A stretch of 64,000 nucleotides of DNA from Bordetella parapertussis (GTDB lineage Bacteria > Pseudomonadota > Gammaproteobacteria > Burkholderiales > Burkholderiaceae_C), in assembly GCA_945878065.1 (NCBI GenBank), contig CAMDXA010000001.1, positions 1 through 64,000 of the forward strand, read 5' to 3'. Position 1 is the stretch's first letter; each line of letters opens with the position of its first letter. Shown in pieces: positions 49,905-59,842 of the stretch. A model generated the notes under the pieces. It ran no database searches. It saw only the letters and a program-made list of their open reading frames with translations, and had not been told where the DNA came from. The translations under genes and the position numbers were made by a program.

Positions 49905-51383
49905 TCAAAGCAAAACAATATTGAACTGTTCGGCGTCAATGCCGAATTCGGCTTGCAAAGAAATAGGTTTGCCAATGAACTCACTCAAACCTGCCAGATG
50001 CATGCTTTCCTCTTCTTGCAGCAAATCAATCACTTTGGGTGAGGCCAGCACACGAAATTCTTTGGGACTGAATTGGCGCGCTTCACGCAATATTTCGCGC
50101 AATATGTTGTAGGCCACAGTTCTGGCGGTATTGACAACACCGCGCCCCTGACAGTGGGCGCATGGCTCGCACAGCAACTGGGCCAGTGACTCGCGTGTAC
50201 GCTTGCGCGTCATCTCCACCAGACCCAAGGCAGAAAAACCGCTGACGCTGGTTTTTACTTTGTCACGCGACAGTTGTTTTGAAAATTCAGCCAGCACTGC
50301 TTCACGATGCTCCTGTTTTTGCATGTCAATGAAGTCGGTGACGATCACGCCTCCCAAATTGCGCAAGCGCAATTGCCGGGTAATGGCGCCCGCCGCCTCT
50401 AAATTGGTCTTGAAAATGGTGTCATCAAAGTTGCGTGCCCCCACGAAACCGCCGGTATTGACATCAATGGTGGTCAGCGCTTCTGTCTGGTCAATGATCA
50501 AATAGCCACCCGACTTCAGCGTGACCTTGCGCCCTAAGGCTTGTTTGATTTCATCGTCAATATTGAACAGGTCAAAGATCGGGCGCTCACCTTTGTAATG
50601 CGCCAATTTAGAGACCGCTGAAGGCATGAATTCGCGACCAAACATTTGCAACATGTCATGTTGCTCATGCGAATCTATGCGAATGGTTTGTGTGGTCTCA
50701 TCCACCATGTCGCGCAACACACGTTGCAGCAAATTCAGGTCTTGGTGGAGCAAGGATTTGGGAGGCATTTGCTGTGAAGCTGATTTCACTTTGGCCCAGG
50801 TTTTCCTCAAATACGCGATGTCTTCTTTCAGCTCATCTTCGCTGGCGTCTTCGCCGTTGGTGCGCAAAATAAAACCGCCTTTGTCATCGGTCTGGTGGGC
50901 GAGTTCAATCAGTTTCAGACGCAATTTTTCGCGCTGTTCTTGCGGGATTTTTTGCGACACACCGATATGGTTGTCTTGCGGCAAAAAAACCAACAATCGT
51001 CCCGCTATGCTTATTTGTGTCGATAGCCGCGCGCCTTTGCTGCCAATAGGGTCTTTGATGACTTGTACCGTCAATGATTGACCTTCGAACACTTGCTTCT
51101 CAATGGGGACCACGGGCGGATGCGTTTGATCGGCGTCATGGGATTTGGTGTGCACGGGATTGAATAAGTCAGCCACATGCAAGAAGGCTGAACGCTCCAT
51201 GCCAATGTCGATGAAAGCTGACTGCATGCCAGGCAACACTCTGGCGACCTTGCCTGAGTAAATATTGCCCACCAAACCGCGCTCAAGCGAACGCTCAATA
51301 TGCATTTCTTGCAAAGCACCGTTTTCAACCAAAGCCACCCGGGTTTCTTGGGGTGACCAGTTGATCAATATGTCGTGTTGCAT
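49905..51383 (-). CDS. rng: Ribonuclease G
   Basis: A 492-residue endoribonuclease that matures 16S rRNA 5' ends and cleaves mRNA. It has the S1 RNA-binding region near 40-130 (GKVARVLPGMQSAFIDIGME), the RNase E/G catalytic region with DQTEALTTIDVNTGGFVG and NLGGVIVTDFIDM supplying the metal-binding Asp residues, and the Zn-link Cys pair in CEPCAHCQGRG. It lacks the C-terminal scaffold of RNase E, which distinguishes it. It is the last gene of the clpS-to-rng run, 3 bases after maf. Confidence 0.95.
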   Translation of the reverse strand: MQHDILINWSPQETRVALVENGALQEMHIERSLERGLVGNIYSGKVARVLPGMQSAFIDIGMERSAFLHVADLFNPVHTKSHDADQTHPPVVPIEKQVFEGQSLTVQVIKDPIGSKGARLSTQISIAGRLLVFLPQDNHIGVSQKIPQEQREKLRLKLIELAHQTDDKGGFILRTNGEDASEDELKEDIAYLRKTWAKVKSASQQMPPKSLLHQDLNLLQRVLRDMVDETTQTIRIDSHEQHDMLQMFGREFMPSAVSKLAHYKGERPIFDLFNIDDEIKQALGRKVTLKSGGYLIIDQTEALTTIDVNTGGFVGARNFDDTIFKTNLEAAGAITRQLRLRNLGGVIVTDFIDMQKQEHREAVLAEFSKQLSRDKVKTSVSGFSALGLVEMTRKRTRESLAQLLCEPCAHCQGRGVVNTARTVAYNILREILREARQFSPKEFRVLASPKVIDLLQEEESMHLAGLSEFIGKPISLQAEFGIDAEQFNIVLL

Positions 51384-51386
51384 GGG

Positions 51387-51995
51387 TTAATCCTTCTTCA
51401 TCCACTCGAGCAGAATATCTCGCGTCTCATACACCGGCAAGCCCATGATGCCAGAGTGACTGCCCGTGATTTTTTTGACAAATCCAGCCGCTATGCCTTG
51501 AATGGCGTAAGCACCTGCCTTGCCCATCGGTTCGCCCGTCTTGACGTAATTTGAAATATCTTCCTCGGTCATCGGTGAGAAAGATACATGCGAGCACTGA
51601 ACACGGCAGATCATCTTGAACCCATCACCGATAGCCACAGCGGTCAACACTTGGTGGGTGTGACCCGATAAACTTTTTAGCATCGTTTGTGCTTCGGCTT
51701 CATCAGCAGGTTTGCCAAAAATGTTTCCACCAAATGTCACCGTGGTGTCTGCTGTCAGCACCGGCCTGGGTGGCAAGTTCTTGTTTTTCAGGTGGTCAAT
51801 CGCAGCCCTGAGTTTTAAGAGGGTCACCCGCCTGACATAAGTGCGTGCTGATTCGCCTGCAACTCTGTCTTCTAAAGCTTCTGCGGCCGCTGCATCTTCA
51901 GGCAACAACAATTCAAATGGCACACCTATTTGCGTCAACAATTGTTGGCGGCGGGGGCTTTGTGAAGCCAAATAAATGGCGGGCAGCGAAATCAT
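51387..51995 (-). CDS. maf: Maf family nucleotide pyrophosphatase (dTTP/UTP type likely)
   Basis: A 202-residue house-cleaning pyrophosphatase that hydrolyses non-canonical or certain canonical NTPs. The start [18 protein letters not shown] and the catalytic Asp in [11 protein letters not shown] near residue 78 are diagnostic, along with [44 protein letters not shown] is the usual C-terminal site. The frame extends 12 codons upstream into rlmH, but the ATG at 51995 forms an ATGA overlap with the rlmH stop and begins [12 protein letters not shown], so I use it. It is placed between rlmH and rng. Confidence 0.93.
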   Translation of the reverse strand: MISLPAIYLASQSPRRQQLLTQIGVPFELLLPEDAAAAEALEDRVAGESARTYVRRVTLLKLRAAIDHLKNKNLPPRPVLTADTTVTFGGNIFGKPADEAEAQTMLKSLSGHTHQVLTAVAIGDGFKMICRVQCSHVSFSPMTEEDISNYVKTGEPMGKAGAYAIQGIAAGFVKKITGSHSGIMGLPVYETRDILLEWMKKD

Positions 51996-52459
51996 TCGCG
52001 GTGATAAGGGTGGTTGGACAACATCGACCAAGCACGGTAGAGCTGTTCAATCAACAAGACTCTGACCATCGCATGTGGAAGCGTCAAGTTTGACAAGCTC
52101 AGCAACTCATGACCACCCTGCCTGATCACTGGATCAAAACCATCGGGGCCGCCAATGATCAGGGCGACTTCCGTGGCTTGGTCTTGCCAGCCGCGCCATT
52201 TTTCTGCCAATCCGGTCGTGGTGAGTTGCTTGCCTTTTTCATCCAGCCAAATGCGATGGCAGTCTTTGGGCAACACCGCTTCAATACGGTTCTTTTCAGC
52301 GGTCCAGATTTGCGGCAAGGTTTTTGACGCTCGCGGTTCGGTTTTGACGGTTTTGAGCGTCAGTTTGATGTCGGGTGGAAAGCGTTTGGCGTATTCATCC
52401 CAGGCAGTTTGCGCCCATGCGGGCACCTTCTGGCCGACGGCCACCACCCAAAGCTTCAT
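51992..52459 (-). CDS. rlmH: 23S rRNA pseudouridine-1915 N3-methyltransferase
   Basis: A 155-residue SPOUT methyltransferase acting on pseudouridine 1915 in helix 69 of assembled ribosomes. It opens with [20 protein letters not shown] and contains the SAM-knot region [17 protein letters not shown] and [20 protein letters not shown]. The end, [13 protein letters not shown], is the conserved RlmH tail. Its length is standard. It overlaps rsfS upstream and maf downstream by 4 bases each, so the three are translationally coupled. Confidence 0.97.
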   Translation of the reverse strand: MKLWVVAVGQKVPAWAQTAWDEYAKRFPPDIKLTLKTVKTEPRASKTLPQIWTAEKNRIEAVLPKDCHRIWLDEKGKQLTTTGLAEKWRGWQDQATEVALIIGGPDGFDPVIRQGGHELLSLSNLTLPHAMVRVLLIEQLYRAWSMLSNHPYHRE

Positions 52460-53049
52460 GGCTTGGATTTACGTGGTGGACTTTTTTTTGCGGCGGGTTT
52501 TTTTGCTGCCGCAGATTTGGCTACCGCTTTTTTTACCACTGGTTTCTTGGAAGAAGCTGATTTGACAGCGCCCTTTTTGGCGGCTACTTTTGTGTCAGCC
52601 CCTTTTTTGGCGGGCTGACGCGCAGCTTTTTTAGGCGCTTCAATGGGTGTCGCAACAGCTTTCACAACAGGTTGCGGCTTTGCAGCACCGAGCTTGATGC
52701 GCACAGGCTTGTCGCCCCAGATTTCTTCCAAGTGGTAATACTGACGAATCGTGGGTTGCATGATGTGGACCACCACTGCGCCGCAATCCACAATGATCCA
52801 TTCGCCGTTTTCTTCGCCTTCTATACGCGGCTTGCCAAAACCTGCGTCTCTGACATCGTCGCGCAAATTGGCTGCCAAGGCTTTTGTTTGCCGATTGGAA
52901 GTTCCGCAAGCAATAACCACCCGTTCGAACAAGGGTGACAAATGCTCGGTGTTGAACACCTGGATGTCTTGCGCTTTGACATCTTCCAAGCTGTCAACGA
53001 TGGTGCGTTGTAATTTTTGTACGTCTTTTTTTTCAGAGACTTCAGTCAT
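52456..53049 (-). CDS. rsfS: Ribosome silencing factor RsfS with long basic tail
   Basis: A 197-residue protein. Residues about 10-120 form the RsfS/YbeB/DUF143 domain ([63 protein letters not shown]), which binds ribosomal protein L14 and blocks subunit joining in starved cells. Residues about 125-197 are a Lys, Ala and Pro tail with repeats like KKPAAKKSP, resembling histone H1. Typical RsfS has about 105-130 residues, so the tail is an addition. It would be unstructured and positively charged, suited to RNA or DNA contact. The gene overlaps nadD by 8 bases. Confidence 0.93.
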   Translation of the reverse strand: MTEVSEKKDVQKLQRTIVDSLEDVKAQDIQVFNTEHLSPLFERVVIACGTSNRQTKALAANLRDDVRDAGFGKPRIEGEENGEWIIVDCGAVVVHIMQPTIRQYYHLEEIWGDKPVRIKLGAAKPQPVVKAVATPIEAPKKAARQPAKKGADTKVAAKKGAVKSASSKKPVVKKAVAKSAAAKKPAAKKSPPRKSKP

Positions 53050-53662
53050 GTTGATCCAGATAAAGATGGTGTTGTTGAATGTATTGCGAGACGGAGGGTG
53101 TTAAATCCTCGGAGGGTAATGCACCTTGGCGAATGCGGGACCGGATGTCAGTGGCACTGACCATTTTTAACGGCATGTGCAAACGTACGGTCTTGACGTG
53201 GTACTGATTGTGCCACTCGTCTGTCAAGCCTTGGCTTTCAGACGCGGAAGGTCTTTGCGCAATCGCCAAAGTGGCGTTTGCAGCAATTTGCTGCCAGTGC
53301 CTCCAAGTTTGAAATTGGAGCGCTTGGTCGGCTCCAATGACAATGAAAAATGTCGCCCCTTGATGGCGTTCCAGGAGTTCGTTCAACGTGTCTACGGTGT
53401 AACTGGGGCCTGCACGGCGAATTTCGCGGTCATCTACACGTGCCTTGTCACAATTCGCGAAATTGAGTTCAACCATGGCCAAGCGGTGATGCGCAGCTGA
53501 GAGTGAACGCGCTTTATGCCATGCATCCCCGGTAGGCAACACGTACAACACATCTAGCTGGAGTTGTTCAATCGCGCAAGTAGCCAAGGCCAGATGCCCG
53601 GAGTGCGGTGGATCAAACGACCCGCCGTACAAACCGACGCGAGAAAAAAGGGATGCGCTCAA
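53042..53662 (-). CDS. nadD: Nicotinate-nucleotide adenylyltransferase
   Basis: A 206-residue enzyme that makes deamido-NAD from nicotinate mononucleotide and ATP. The nucleotidyltransferase motif [18 protein letters not shown] is at 11-28, with the HxGH-type His residues. [20 protein letters not shown] is the substrate segment, and [13 protein letters not shown] near 176 is the ISSTxIR-type motif. The start lies in an ATGA overlap with the hemF stop, and its last 8 bases overlap rsfS. Linkage nadD-rsfS-rlmH is widespread in bacteria and supports both calls. Confidence 0.96.
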   Translation of the reverse strand: MSASLFSRVGLYGGSFDPPHSGHLALATCAIEQLQLDVLYVLPTGDAWHKARSLSAAHHRLAMVELNFANCDKARVDDREIRRAGPSYTVDTLNELLERHQGATFFIVIGADQALQFQTWRHWQQIAANATLAIAQRPSASESQGLTDEWHNQYHVKTVRLHMPLKMVSATDIRSRIRQGALPSEDLTPSVSQYIQQHHLYLDQHD

Positions 53663-54573
53663 ATCCAGGCTTTGGGTTTGAGGTAATCGGTATAGAGCCG
53701 GTGCTCAGCCGAACCGGGCTCGGGTTGCTGCTGGTAGGACCAAGTCACCAATGGCGGCATGGACAGCAATATGGATTCGGTACGGCCTCCAGACTGCAAG
53801 CCGAAATGGGTGCCACGGTCAAACACCAAATTGAATTCAACATAACGTCCGCGACGGTACAACTGGTGATCGCGCTCTTTTTCACCGTACGTCATGTTTT
53901 TGCGTTTTTCCACAATGGGTAAATAGGCTTTCAATAAATGGTCGCCCACACTTCTCATCATTTCAAAGCTTTTCTCAAAACCCAATTCAGAAAAATCGTC
54001 GTAAAAAATCCCGCCTATGCCGCGCGGTTCATTGCGGTGTTTCAAAAAGAAATACTCATCGCACCAAGTTTTGAATCGTGGATATAAGTGATCACCAAAA
54101 CCGTCTAAGGCTTGTTTGCAGGTGGTGTGAAAGTGAATGGCGTCCTCGTCAAAGCCGTAATAAGGGGTCAAGTCCATGCCACCACCAAACCAAGCCACCG
54201 ATCGACCATCCGGCGTACGCGCCATCAGTGCCCGAACATTCATATGCACCGTGGGTACATAAGGATTTCGCGGGTGAAACACCAAAGACACACCCATGGC
54301 TTCAAAGGGTGAACCGTTCAATTCAGGGCGGTGTTGGGTGGCAGAAGGTGGCAACTTGGGGCCTGTGACATGTGAAAACCCCACGCCTGCGCGTTCAAAT
54401 ACATGGCCCTGTTCCATGATCATGGTGATGCCGTTGCCTTGCAAAGGTTCACCCGCAGGCTTTTCCCAGGCGTCAGACAAAAAAGATGTGCCATCCAGAT
54501 CGGTCAACGCCGAGGTGATGTTGTGTTGCAAACCCTTTAAATAGGTTTGGACAGATTGAAATGCGGGATTCAT
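53659..54573 (-). CDS. hemF: Oxygen-dependent coproporphyrinogen III oxidase
   Basis: A 304-residue enzyme that decarboxylates coproporphyrinogen III to protoporphyrinogen IX using oxygen, a late haem step. [21 protein letters not shown] near 140-160 and [19 protein letters not shown] near 195 are the family hallmarks, as is [21 protein letters not shown] near 250. The end, LKPKAW, is nearly invariant. Its presence implies aerobic haem synthesis. It follows purD by 29 bases and overlaps nadD in ATGA. Confidence 0.97.
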   Translation of the reverse strand: MNPAFQSVQTYLKGLQHNITSALTDLDGTSFLSDAWEKPAGEPLQGNGITMIMEQGHVFERAGVGFSHVTGPKLPPSATQHRPELNGSPFEAMGVSLVFHPRNPYVPTVHMNVRALMARTPDGRSVAWFGGGMDLTPYYGFDEDAIHFHTTCKQALDGFGDHLYPRFKTWCDEYFFLKHRNEPRGIGGIFYDDFSELGFEKSFEMMRSVGDHLLKAYLPIVEKRKNMTYGEKERDHQLYRRGRYVEFNLVFDRGTHFGLQSGGRTESILLSMPPLVTWSYQQQPEPGSAEHRLYTDYLKPKAWI

Positions 54574-54602
54574 GGGAGGGGGCTTCCTGAAAAAAACACA
54601 GG

Positions 54603-55898
54603 TCAGCGCTTGAGCGCACGGTGTCCGATGTCGCGCCTGACTTGCGCGCCGTCAAAATGGATCTGGTCTACCAAAGCATAGGCAACAGTCTGCGCTTGAC
54701 GCACCGTGTCGCCCAGTGCAGTCACACACAATACCCGGCCCCCAGAGGTCAAGATTTGTTGGCCTTCGCGCTGTGTCGCTGCATGAAACACCATGGCACT
54801 GGCATCGGTATCAACAACAGGTAAACCATGGATGGCATCGCCTTTGCGGACGGTGTGAGGATATCCGTGGGCAGCCATCACCACACCCAGGGCAACACGA
54901 CGGTCCCATTCCAGATCAACTTGGGTCAAGTCTGCGCCAGTATCGTCTGTGGCTGCCAGCAACAATGGCAATAAATCACTTTTCAAACGCATCAAAATCG
55001 GTTGGGTTTCAGGGTCGCCCATGCGGCAGTTGAACTCCAAGACTTTTATCTGGCCGGAGGGACTGATCATCAATCCGGCATATAAAAATCCCAAGTAAGG
55101 AATGCCATCAGCCATCATGCCTTTGAGCGTCGGTTGAATCACTTCGCGCATCACTCGCGCATGAATTTCTGGCGTCACTACCGGCGCGGGCGAGTAAGCC
55201 CCCATGCCGCCTGTGTTCGGACCCTGGTCAGCATCAAGGAGTCGTTTATGGTCTTGTGAAGTGGCCAATGCCGTGGCTTGCAGGCCTCTGGCAACCACCA
55301 TGAAGCTGGCTTCTTCGCCGTCTAAAAACTCCTCAATCACCACGCGTGCTTTACCGCCAGCGTGTTGAATGCCGGTTTGGTCTGGGGCCAGCATATGGTC
55401 AATGGCGTCATGGGCTTCTTGCAAAGTGGTCGCCACTACCACGCCTTTGCCGGCGGCAAGACCATCGGCTTTGACCACGATGGGAGCGCCTTGCGCATCC
55501 ACATAAGCATGGGCTGCTGCAGGATCCTCAAACACTTGGTAAGCCGCCGTCGGAATATGGTGGCGCTGCATAAAGGCTTTGGAAAACGCCTTGGAGCTTT
55601 CAAGTTGAGCAGCCGCTTGCGTCGGTCCAAAAATACGCAGGCCATGGGCACGGAATTCATCGACCACGCCTGCTGCCAAAGGTGCTTCCGGCCCCACGAC
55701 GGTCAAACCGATGTCATTGGCTTGCGCCCATTCACGCAAGGCAACGACCTCAGTCAAGGGCAATACTTGCAAATTTTTATCGAGGGCGATGCCTGCATTT
55801 CCGGGGGCCACGTAGACCATTTGCACCTGCGGTGAACCCGTTAGCTTCCAAGCCAACGCATGTTCCCGCCCGCCAGCGCCAATGACCAGTACTTTCAT
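54603..55898 (-). CDS. purD: Phosphoribosylamine-glycine ligase (GAR synthetase)
   Basis: A 431-residue ATP-grasp ligase that joins glycine to phosphoribosylamine in purine synthesis. It opens with [18 protein letters not shown], has [19 protein letters not shown] in the ATP-grasp domain, [17 protein letters not shown] for the metal/ATP site, and [20 protein letters not shown] near 295. The ATG overlaps the yebC stop in ATGA. All substrate-binding motifs are intact. With purL elsewhere in the window, two purine enzymes are present but not clustered. Confidence 0.97.
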   Translation of the reverse strand: MKVLVIGAGGREHALAWKLTGSPQVQMVYVAPGNAGIALDKNLQVLPLTEVVALREWAQANDIGLTVVGPEAPLAAGVVDEFRAHGLRIFGPTQAAAQLESSKAFSKAFMQRHHIPTAAYQVFEDPAAAHAYVDAQGAPIVVKADGLAAGKGVVVATTLQEAHDAIDHMLAPDQTGIQHAGGKARVVIEEFLDGEEASFMVVARGLQATALATSQDHKRLLDADQGPNTGGMGAYSPAPVVTPEIHARVMREVIQPTLKGMMADGIPYLGFLYAGLMISPSGQIKVLEFNCRMGDPETQPILMRLKSDLLPLLLAATDDTGADLTQVDLEWDRRVALGVVMAAHGYPHTVRKGDAIHGLPVVDTDASAMVFHAATQREGQQILTSGGRVLCVTALGDTVRQAQTVAYALVDQIHFDGAQVRRDIGHRALKR

Positions 55899-56614
55899 AG
55901 GGCCGCGTTGTGATAGACCTCTTGCACATCGTCAAGATCTTCCAACGCATCAATCATTTTTTGCATTTTTGCGCGGTCTTCTTCGCTCAGGTCAATGGTT
56001 ATGTCAGCGCGGTAAGTGATCCCTGCCATTTCTGCAGGCATACCGGCCTTGTCTAATGCAGCTTTGACCGTTTCAAATTCTGCCGTGTCTGTCAACACTT
56101 CGATCGCCCCATCTTCATCCGTTATGACGTCTTGGGCGCCGGCTTCCAGCGCAATTTCCATGACGGTATCTTCCGAGGAGCCGGGCGCCAATATCAGTTG
56201 ACCACAGTGCTTGAACTGAAATGCCACTGAACCATCGGTCCCCAAATTGCCGCCGTGCTTGCTGAGTGCGTGACGGACTTCGGCCACGGTACGAACCTTG
56301 TTATCGGTCATGGTGTCCACCATCAATGCCACGCCACCGATACCGTAGCCTTCGTAGCGAATTTCTTCGTAGTGAATGCCCTCTAAATTGCCGGTAGCTT
56401 TGTCGATATTGCGCTTGATGGTGTCGGCAGGCATATTGGCTGCCTTGGCTTTTTCTACGGCCAGTCGCAAACGGGGATTGACCTGAAGATCCCCCCCGCC
56501 TTGGCGTGCAGCCACCATGATTTCGCGAATGACGCGGGTCCAGACCTTGCCGCGCTTCTCGTCTTGCCTACCCTTGCGGTGTTGGATATTGGCCCATTTG
56601 CTATGACCCGCCAC
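55895..56614 (-). CDS. yebC: YebC/PmpR family protein
   Basis: A 239-residue protein. The start, V(M)[19 protein letters not shown], is the invariant YebC N-terminus and is a GTG at 56614, with GAGG nine bases ahead; the frame is open 36 codons further upstream inside clpA but that part is basic and non-homologous. The remaining three domains carry [20 protein letters not shown] and [13 protein letters not shown]. Members have been called transcription regulators and, more recently, factors that help ribosomes through proline stretches. It begins 1 base after the clpA stop and overlaps purD. Confidence 0.94.
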   Translation of the reverse strand: MAGHSKWANIQHRKGRQDEKRGKVWTRVIREIMVAARQGGGDLQVNPRLRLAVEKAKAANMPADTIKRNIDKATGNLEGIHYEEIRYEGYGIGGVALMVDTMTDNKVRTVAEVRHALSKHGGNLGTDGSVAFQFKHCGQLILAPGSSEDTVMEIALEAGAQDVITDEDGAIEVLTDTAEFETVKAALDKAGMPAEMAGITYRADITIDLSEEDRAKMQKMIDALEDLDDVQEVYHNAAL

Positions 56615-56615
56615 C

Positions 56616-58943
56616 TTAACTGGCCTCTGCTTCTTCCGGTTCAGCCGGTTCGGATTTGGATGCGCGACTTTCTTTTTTCGGCAATGGTTGTATGTCGAGT
56701 TGGACTTCGTCTTTGTCGTCAAGTCCGACAGTCAAACGCCCGCCTTCAGTCAGTCGCCCGAACAGCAGTTCATCAGCCAAGGCACGGCGAATCATGTCCT
56801 GAATCAGGCGTTGCATGGGACGTGCGCCCATGAGCGGATCAAAACCTTTCTTGGCAAGGAATTTGCGCATGTCATCCGTGAAAGTGACATCGACTTTTTT
56901 CTCGGCCAGTTGTGTTTCAAGTTGCAGCAAGAACTTATCCACCACACGCATGATGACGGTTTCATCAAGGGATTTAAAGCTGACGGTGGCGTCAAGACGG
57001 TTGCGGAACTCAGGCGTGAATAAACGCTTGATGTCTGCCATTTCATCGCCCTGCTCTCGCGCATTGGTAAAGCCTATGGTGGACTTGTTCATGGTCTCAG
57101 CACCGGCATTCGTCGTCATGATGATGATGACATTGCGAAAGTCAGCTTTGCGACCATTGTTGTCGGTCAAAGTGCCATGGTCCATGACTTGCAACAACAC
57201 ATTGAAGATGTCCGGATGGGCCTTTTCAATTTCATCCAACAGCAAAACTGCGTGAGGTTTTTTGGTGACGGCTTCGGTCAACAAGCCGCCTTGGTCAAAC
57301 CCCACATAGCCGGGAGGCGCACCGATCAAGCGACTGACTGCGTGGCGTTCCATGTACTCAGACATGTCAAAGCGCAGTAATTCAATGCCAAGGATGTAAG
57401 CCAGTTGCTTGGCGGCTTCGGTTTTTCCCACGCCAGTAGGTCCGCTGAACAAAAACGCACCGATTGGCTTGTCCGCTTTGCCAAGGCCTGAGCGGGCCAT
57501 TTTGACCGAAGAGGCCAGCACTTCCAAAGCTTTGTCCTGACCGAAGACCACGCTTTTCAAATCGCGTTCGAGTGTTTGCAACTTGCCGCGATCATCGTTG
57601 GAGACGCTGGCCGGAGGGATGCGTGCAATCTTGGCAACGATGTCTTCAATTTCGGATTTGGTGATGGTTTTCTTACGCTTGGACACCGGCAGAATGCGTT
57701 GAGCTGCCCCTGCTTCATCGATCACATCAATCGCCTTATCGGGCAAGTGGCGATCATTGATGTATTTCGCGCTGAGCTCTGCGGCTGCTTGCAAAGCAGC
57801 CACGGCGTATTTGACACTGTGGTGCTCTTCAAAACGCGACTTCAAGCCTTTGAGAATATCGACGGTTTGCTCGACAGTGGGCTCGACCACATCGACTTTT
57901 TGGAAACGACGGGACAAGGCCGCGTCTTTTTCGAAAATGCCCCGGTATTCGGTGAATGTGGTGGCGCCTATGCACTTGAGCTGTCCGCTGGACAAAGCAG
58001 GTTTGAGCAAGTTGGACGCATCCAAAGTACCACCCGAGGCTGCACCCGCACCGATCAAGGTGTGTATTTCATCAATGAACAGCACGGCGTTGGGTCTGTC
58101 CTTGAGCGACTTCAGCACGCCTTTGAGCCGTTGCTCGAAATCACCACGGTATTTGGTACCCGCCAGCAACGCACCCATGTCCAGCGAATACACCTGTGAC
58201 TCAGCCAGAATTTCGGGCACGTCTTTTTGAGTGATGCGCCAGGCCAGTCCTTCGGCAATCGCGGTTTTCCCCACACCGGCTTCGCCGACCAGCAAGGGGT
58301 TGTTTTTGCGTCGGCGACAGAGGATTTGTATGACACGCTCGACTTCGTATTCGCGGCCGATCAACGGATCAATCTTGCCGTCCTTGGCAAGTTGATTCAA
58401 GTTCTGTGTGAACTGCTCCAGAGGCGAGGTTTTCTCTGATTTGTCGGTGTTCTCTTCGGCTTCAGGCGCACTGGACTCACTGCCTTTGACAGGCTCTTGC
58501 GGGTCTGTTTTTTTGATGCCGTGGGCAATGTAGTTAACCACGTCCAAGCGGGTCACGCCTTGTTGGTGCAGGTAATACACCGCATGAGAATCTTTCTCGC
58601 CAAAAATCGCCACGAGCACATTGGCGCCAGTGACTTCTTTTTTGCCATTGCCGGTGGATTGCACATGCATGATGGCACGTTGAATGACTCGCTGAAAACC
58701 CAGCGTGGGCTGGGTGTCTACTTCGTCAGTGCCAGCGACTTGCGGTGTGTTGTCCTTGATGAAGTTCGACAAGGATTTGCGCAAATCGTCAATATTGGCA
58801 GAGCAGGCACGCAACACTTCGGCGGCGCTGGGGTTGTCAAGCAATGCCAGCAGCAAATGCTCGACGGTGATGAATTCATGACGCTGCTGCCTGGCCTCTA
58901 CGAAGGCCATGTGCAAGCTGACTTCAAGTTCTTGGGCAATCAT
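56616..58943 (-). CDS. clpA: ATP-dependent Clp protease ATP-binding subunit ClpA
   Basis: A 775-residue AAA+ unfoldase that feeds ClpP. The N-terminal double Clp repeat (about 1-140) includes [20 protein letters not shown] and binds ClpS. Walker A motifs [13 protein letters not shown] (first ring) and [12 protein letters not shown] (second ring) and Walker [15 protein letters not shown] and [13 protein letters not shown] are intact. The ClpP-contact loop reads [12 protein letters not shown] rather than the IGL of Escherichia coli ClpA. A short acidic/basic tail closes the protein. It follows clpS by 54 bases, the usual clpS-clpA pair. Confidence 0.96.
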   Translation of the reverse strand: MIAQELEVSLHMAFVEARQQRHEFITVEHLLLALLDNPSAAEVLRACSANIDDLRKSLSNFIKDNTPQVAGTDEVDTQPTLGFQRVIQRAIMHVQSTGNGKKEVTGANVLVAIFGEKDSHAVYYLHQQGVTRLDVVNYIAHGIKKTDPQEPVKGSESSAPEAEENTDKSEKTSPLEQFTQNLNQLAKDGKIDPLIGREYEVERVIQILCRRRKNNPLLVGEAGVGKTAIAEGLAWRITQKDVPEILAESQVYSLDMGALLAGTKYRGDFEQRLKGVLKSLKDRPNAVLFIDEIHTLIGAGAASGGTLDASNLLKPALSSGQLKCIGATTFTEYRGIFEKDAALSRRFQKVDVVEPTVEQTVDILKGLKSRFEEHHSVKYAVAALQAAAELSAKYINDRHLPDKAIDVIDEAGAAQRILPVSKRKKTITKSEIEDIVAKIARIPPASVSNDDRGKLQTLERDLKSVVFGQDKALEVLASSVKMARSGLGKADKPIGAFLFSGPTGVGKTEAAKQLAYILGIELLRFDMSEYMERHAVSRLIGAPPGYVGFDQGGLLTEAVTKKPHAVLLLDEIEKAHPDIFNVLLQVMDHGTLTDNNGRKADFRNVIIIMTTNAGAETMNKSTIGFTNAREQGDEMADIKRLFTPEFRNRLDATVSFKSLDETVIMRVVDKFLLQLETQLAEKKVDVTFTDDMRKFLAKKGFDPLMGARPMQRLIQDMIRRALADELLFGRLTEGGRLTVGLDDKDEVQLDIQPLPKKESRASKSEPAEPEEAEAS

Positions 58944-58997
58944 GATTTCTTCCTTGGTGCGATCTTGGGTTCAACTGTATATGGAAACGGATGGGAT

Positions 58998-59348
58998 TTA
59001 TTCAACGGGTTCAGCCAAACACTGCAAAGGATGCCCTGCTTGGTGGGCAGCGTCTTGCACTTGGTCCACTTTTGTGGCAGCGACATCCTTGGAGTAAACC
59101 CCGCAAACACCTTTGCCGTCCAAATGGATCTTGAGCATGATTTGTGTGGCAGCTTCCCGGTCTTTGCTGAAAAACTCTTGCAAAACACGTACGACAAACT
59201 CCATGGGCGTGAAGTCATCGTTCAACATGACCACTTGGTACATCTGTGGAGGCTTGGTTTTGAGCGTTTTGCGCTCCAAAACAACGGAATCTCCTCCGTT
59301 GTTGTCTCTGGCGGGTGTGATGCTGGGCGGTTTGGGGGCTGTCGACAT
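58998..59348 (-). CDS. clpS: ATP-dependent Clp protease adapter ClpS
   Basis: A 116-residue adapter that delivers N-degron substrates to ClpA. The folded core has [20 protein letters not shown] near 32-51, including the ND pair that binds the substrate amino terminus, then [18 protein letters not shown] and [20 protein letters not shown] flexible N-terminal arm of about 30 residues is typical, here with AP and NNGGDS. It is the first gene of the minus-strand run and is divergent from the cold-shock gene across 169 A/T-rich bases. Confidence 0.96.
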   Translation of the reverse strand: MSTAPKPPSITPARDNNGGDSVVLERKTLKTKPPQMYQVVMLNDDFTPMEFVVRVLQEFFSKDREAATQIMLKIHLDGKGVCGVYSKDVAATKVDQVQDAAHQAGHPLQCLAEPVE

Positions 59349-59397
59349 GGCTTCATTCTATCGATGTCAACATCAAGAGGAAATGTCAGGTTAAAAC

Positions 59398-59411
59398 TGA
59401 GCATTTGCTCA
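59398..59411. promoter_or_regulatory. Perfect 14-bp palindrome between clpS and the cold-shock gene
   Basis: TGAGCA and TGCTCA are perfect inverted copies around TT in the shared divergent region, 50 bases before the clpS ATG and 22 bases before the -35 box of the cold-shock promoter. An operator is plausible; no known motif is recognised. Confidence 0.35.
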
Positions 59412-59433
59412 ATAATTAAATCTTAATAAATAA

Positions 59434-59462
59434 TTTACAAAAATATAAATCTATTATTTAAT
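59434..59462 (+). promoter_or_regulatory. Candidate sigma-70 promoter for the cold-shock gene
   Basis: TTTACA (59434-59439) and TTTAAT (59457-59462) each differ from consensus by one base and are exactly 17 bases apart within A/T-rich DNA. Transcription would start near 59469, leaving a leader of about 49 bases that ends in GGAGGG five bases before the ATG. Confidence 0.7.
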
Positions 59463-59517
59463 ACTTATATAGGATTTATCTTGAATTCTTGCCTGACAAA
59501 CAATTTCGGAGGGAAGT

Positions 59518-59826
59518 ATGGCTTATGGCATCGTTAAATGGTTTAACAACCACAAAGGATTTGGTTTCATTGAGTCGCATGAATTCGACTCAGACATATT
59601 TGCGCACTTCAGCGAGGTGGAAATGATCGGATTCAAAACATTGCAGCAAGGTGCCAGCGTGGTTTACGAGCCGGTACAAGGCCCACGCGGTTGGATGGCG
59701 AAGAATATTCGCGTCATCGCGGCGCCTGCCCTGTCAGAAACGGCAAACGTACAGCCCGCAGAGACAAAGGGAAGCCGCCTCAGAACCCCTCAGTTCAGGG
59801 CGAATCTGATGTCCCAGGGCCTCTGA
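59518..59826 (+). CDS. Cold-shock domain protein with C-terminal tail
   Basis: A 102-residue protein. Residues 1-70 are a cold-shock (OB-fold) domain: VKWFNNHKGFGFIE holds RNP1-like residues, and DIFAHFSEVEMIGFKTLQ holds the RNP2-like motif as DIFAHF in place of DVFVHF. AKNIRV closes the fold. A further stretch of about 32 residues (PALSETANVQPAETK, then a basic end) is not found in the standard 67-70 residue Csp. It should bind single-stranded RNA or DNA. A strong GGAGGG site and a good promoter precede it, suggesting high expression. Its stop codon lies within a hairpin. Confidence 0.88.
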   Translation: MAYGIVKWFNNHKGFGFIESHEFDSDIFAHFSEVEMIGFKTLQQGASVVYEPVQGPRGWMAKNIRVIAAPALSETANVQPAETKGSRLRTPQFRANLMSQGL

Positions 59827-59834
59827 GGCCCTGG
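59814..59834. terminator. Stem-loop at the end of the cold-shock gene
   Basis: CCAGGGCC and GGCCCTGG form a perfect 8-bp GC-rich stem around TCTGA, which includes the stop codon. It lies between the convergent cold-shock and icd genes. There is no U-tract on either side, so it may be an mRNA 3'-end stabiliser or a weak terminator. Confidence 0.5.
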
Positions 59835-59842
59835 AAAACCAT

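Noticed and set aside
59398..59517. A/T-rich stretch as a trace of horizontal transfer
   Set aside because: It is only about 110 bases and is explained by promoter sequence for the cold-shock gene; flanking genes are core.
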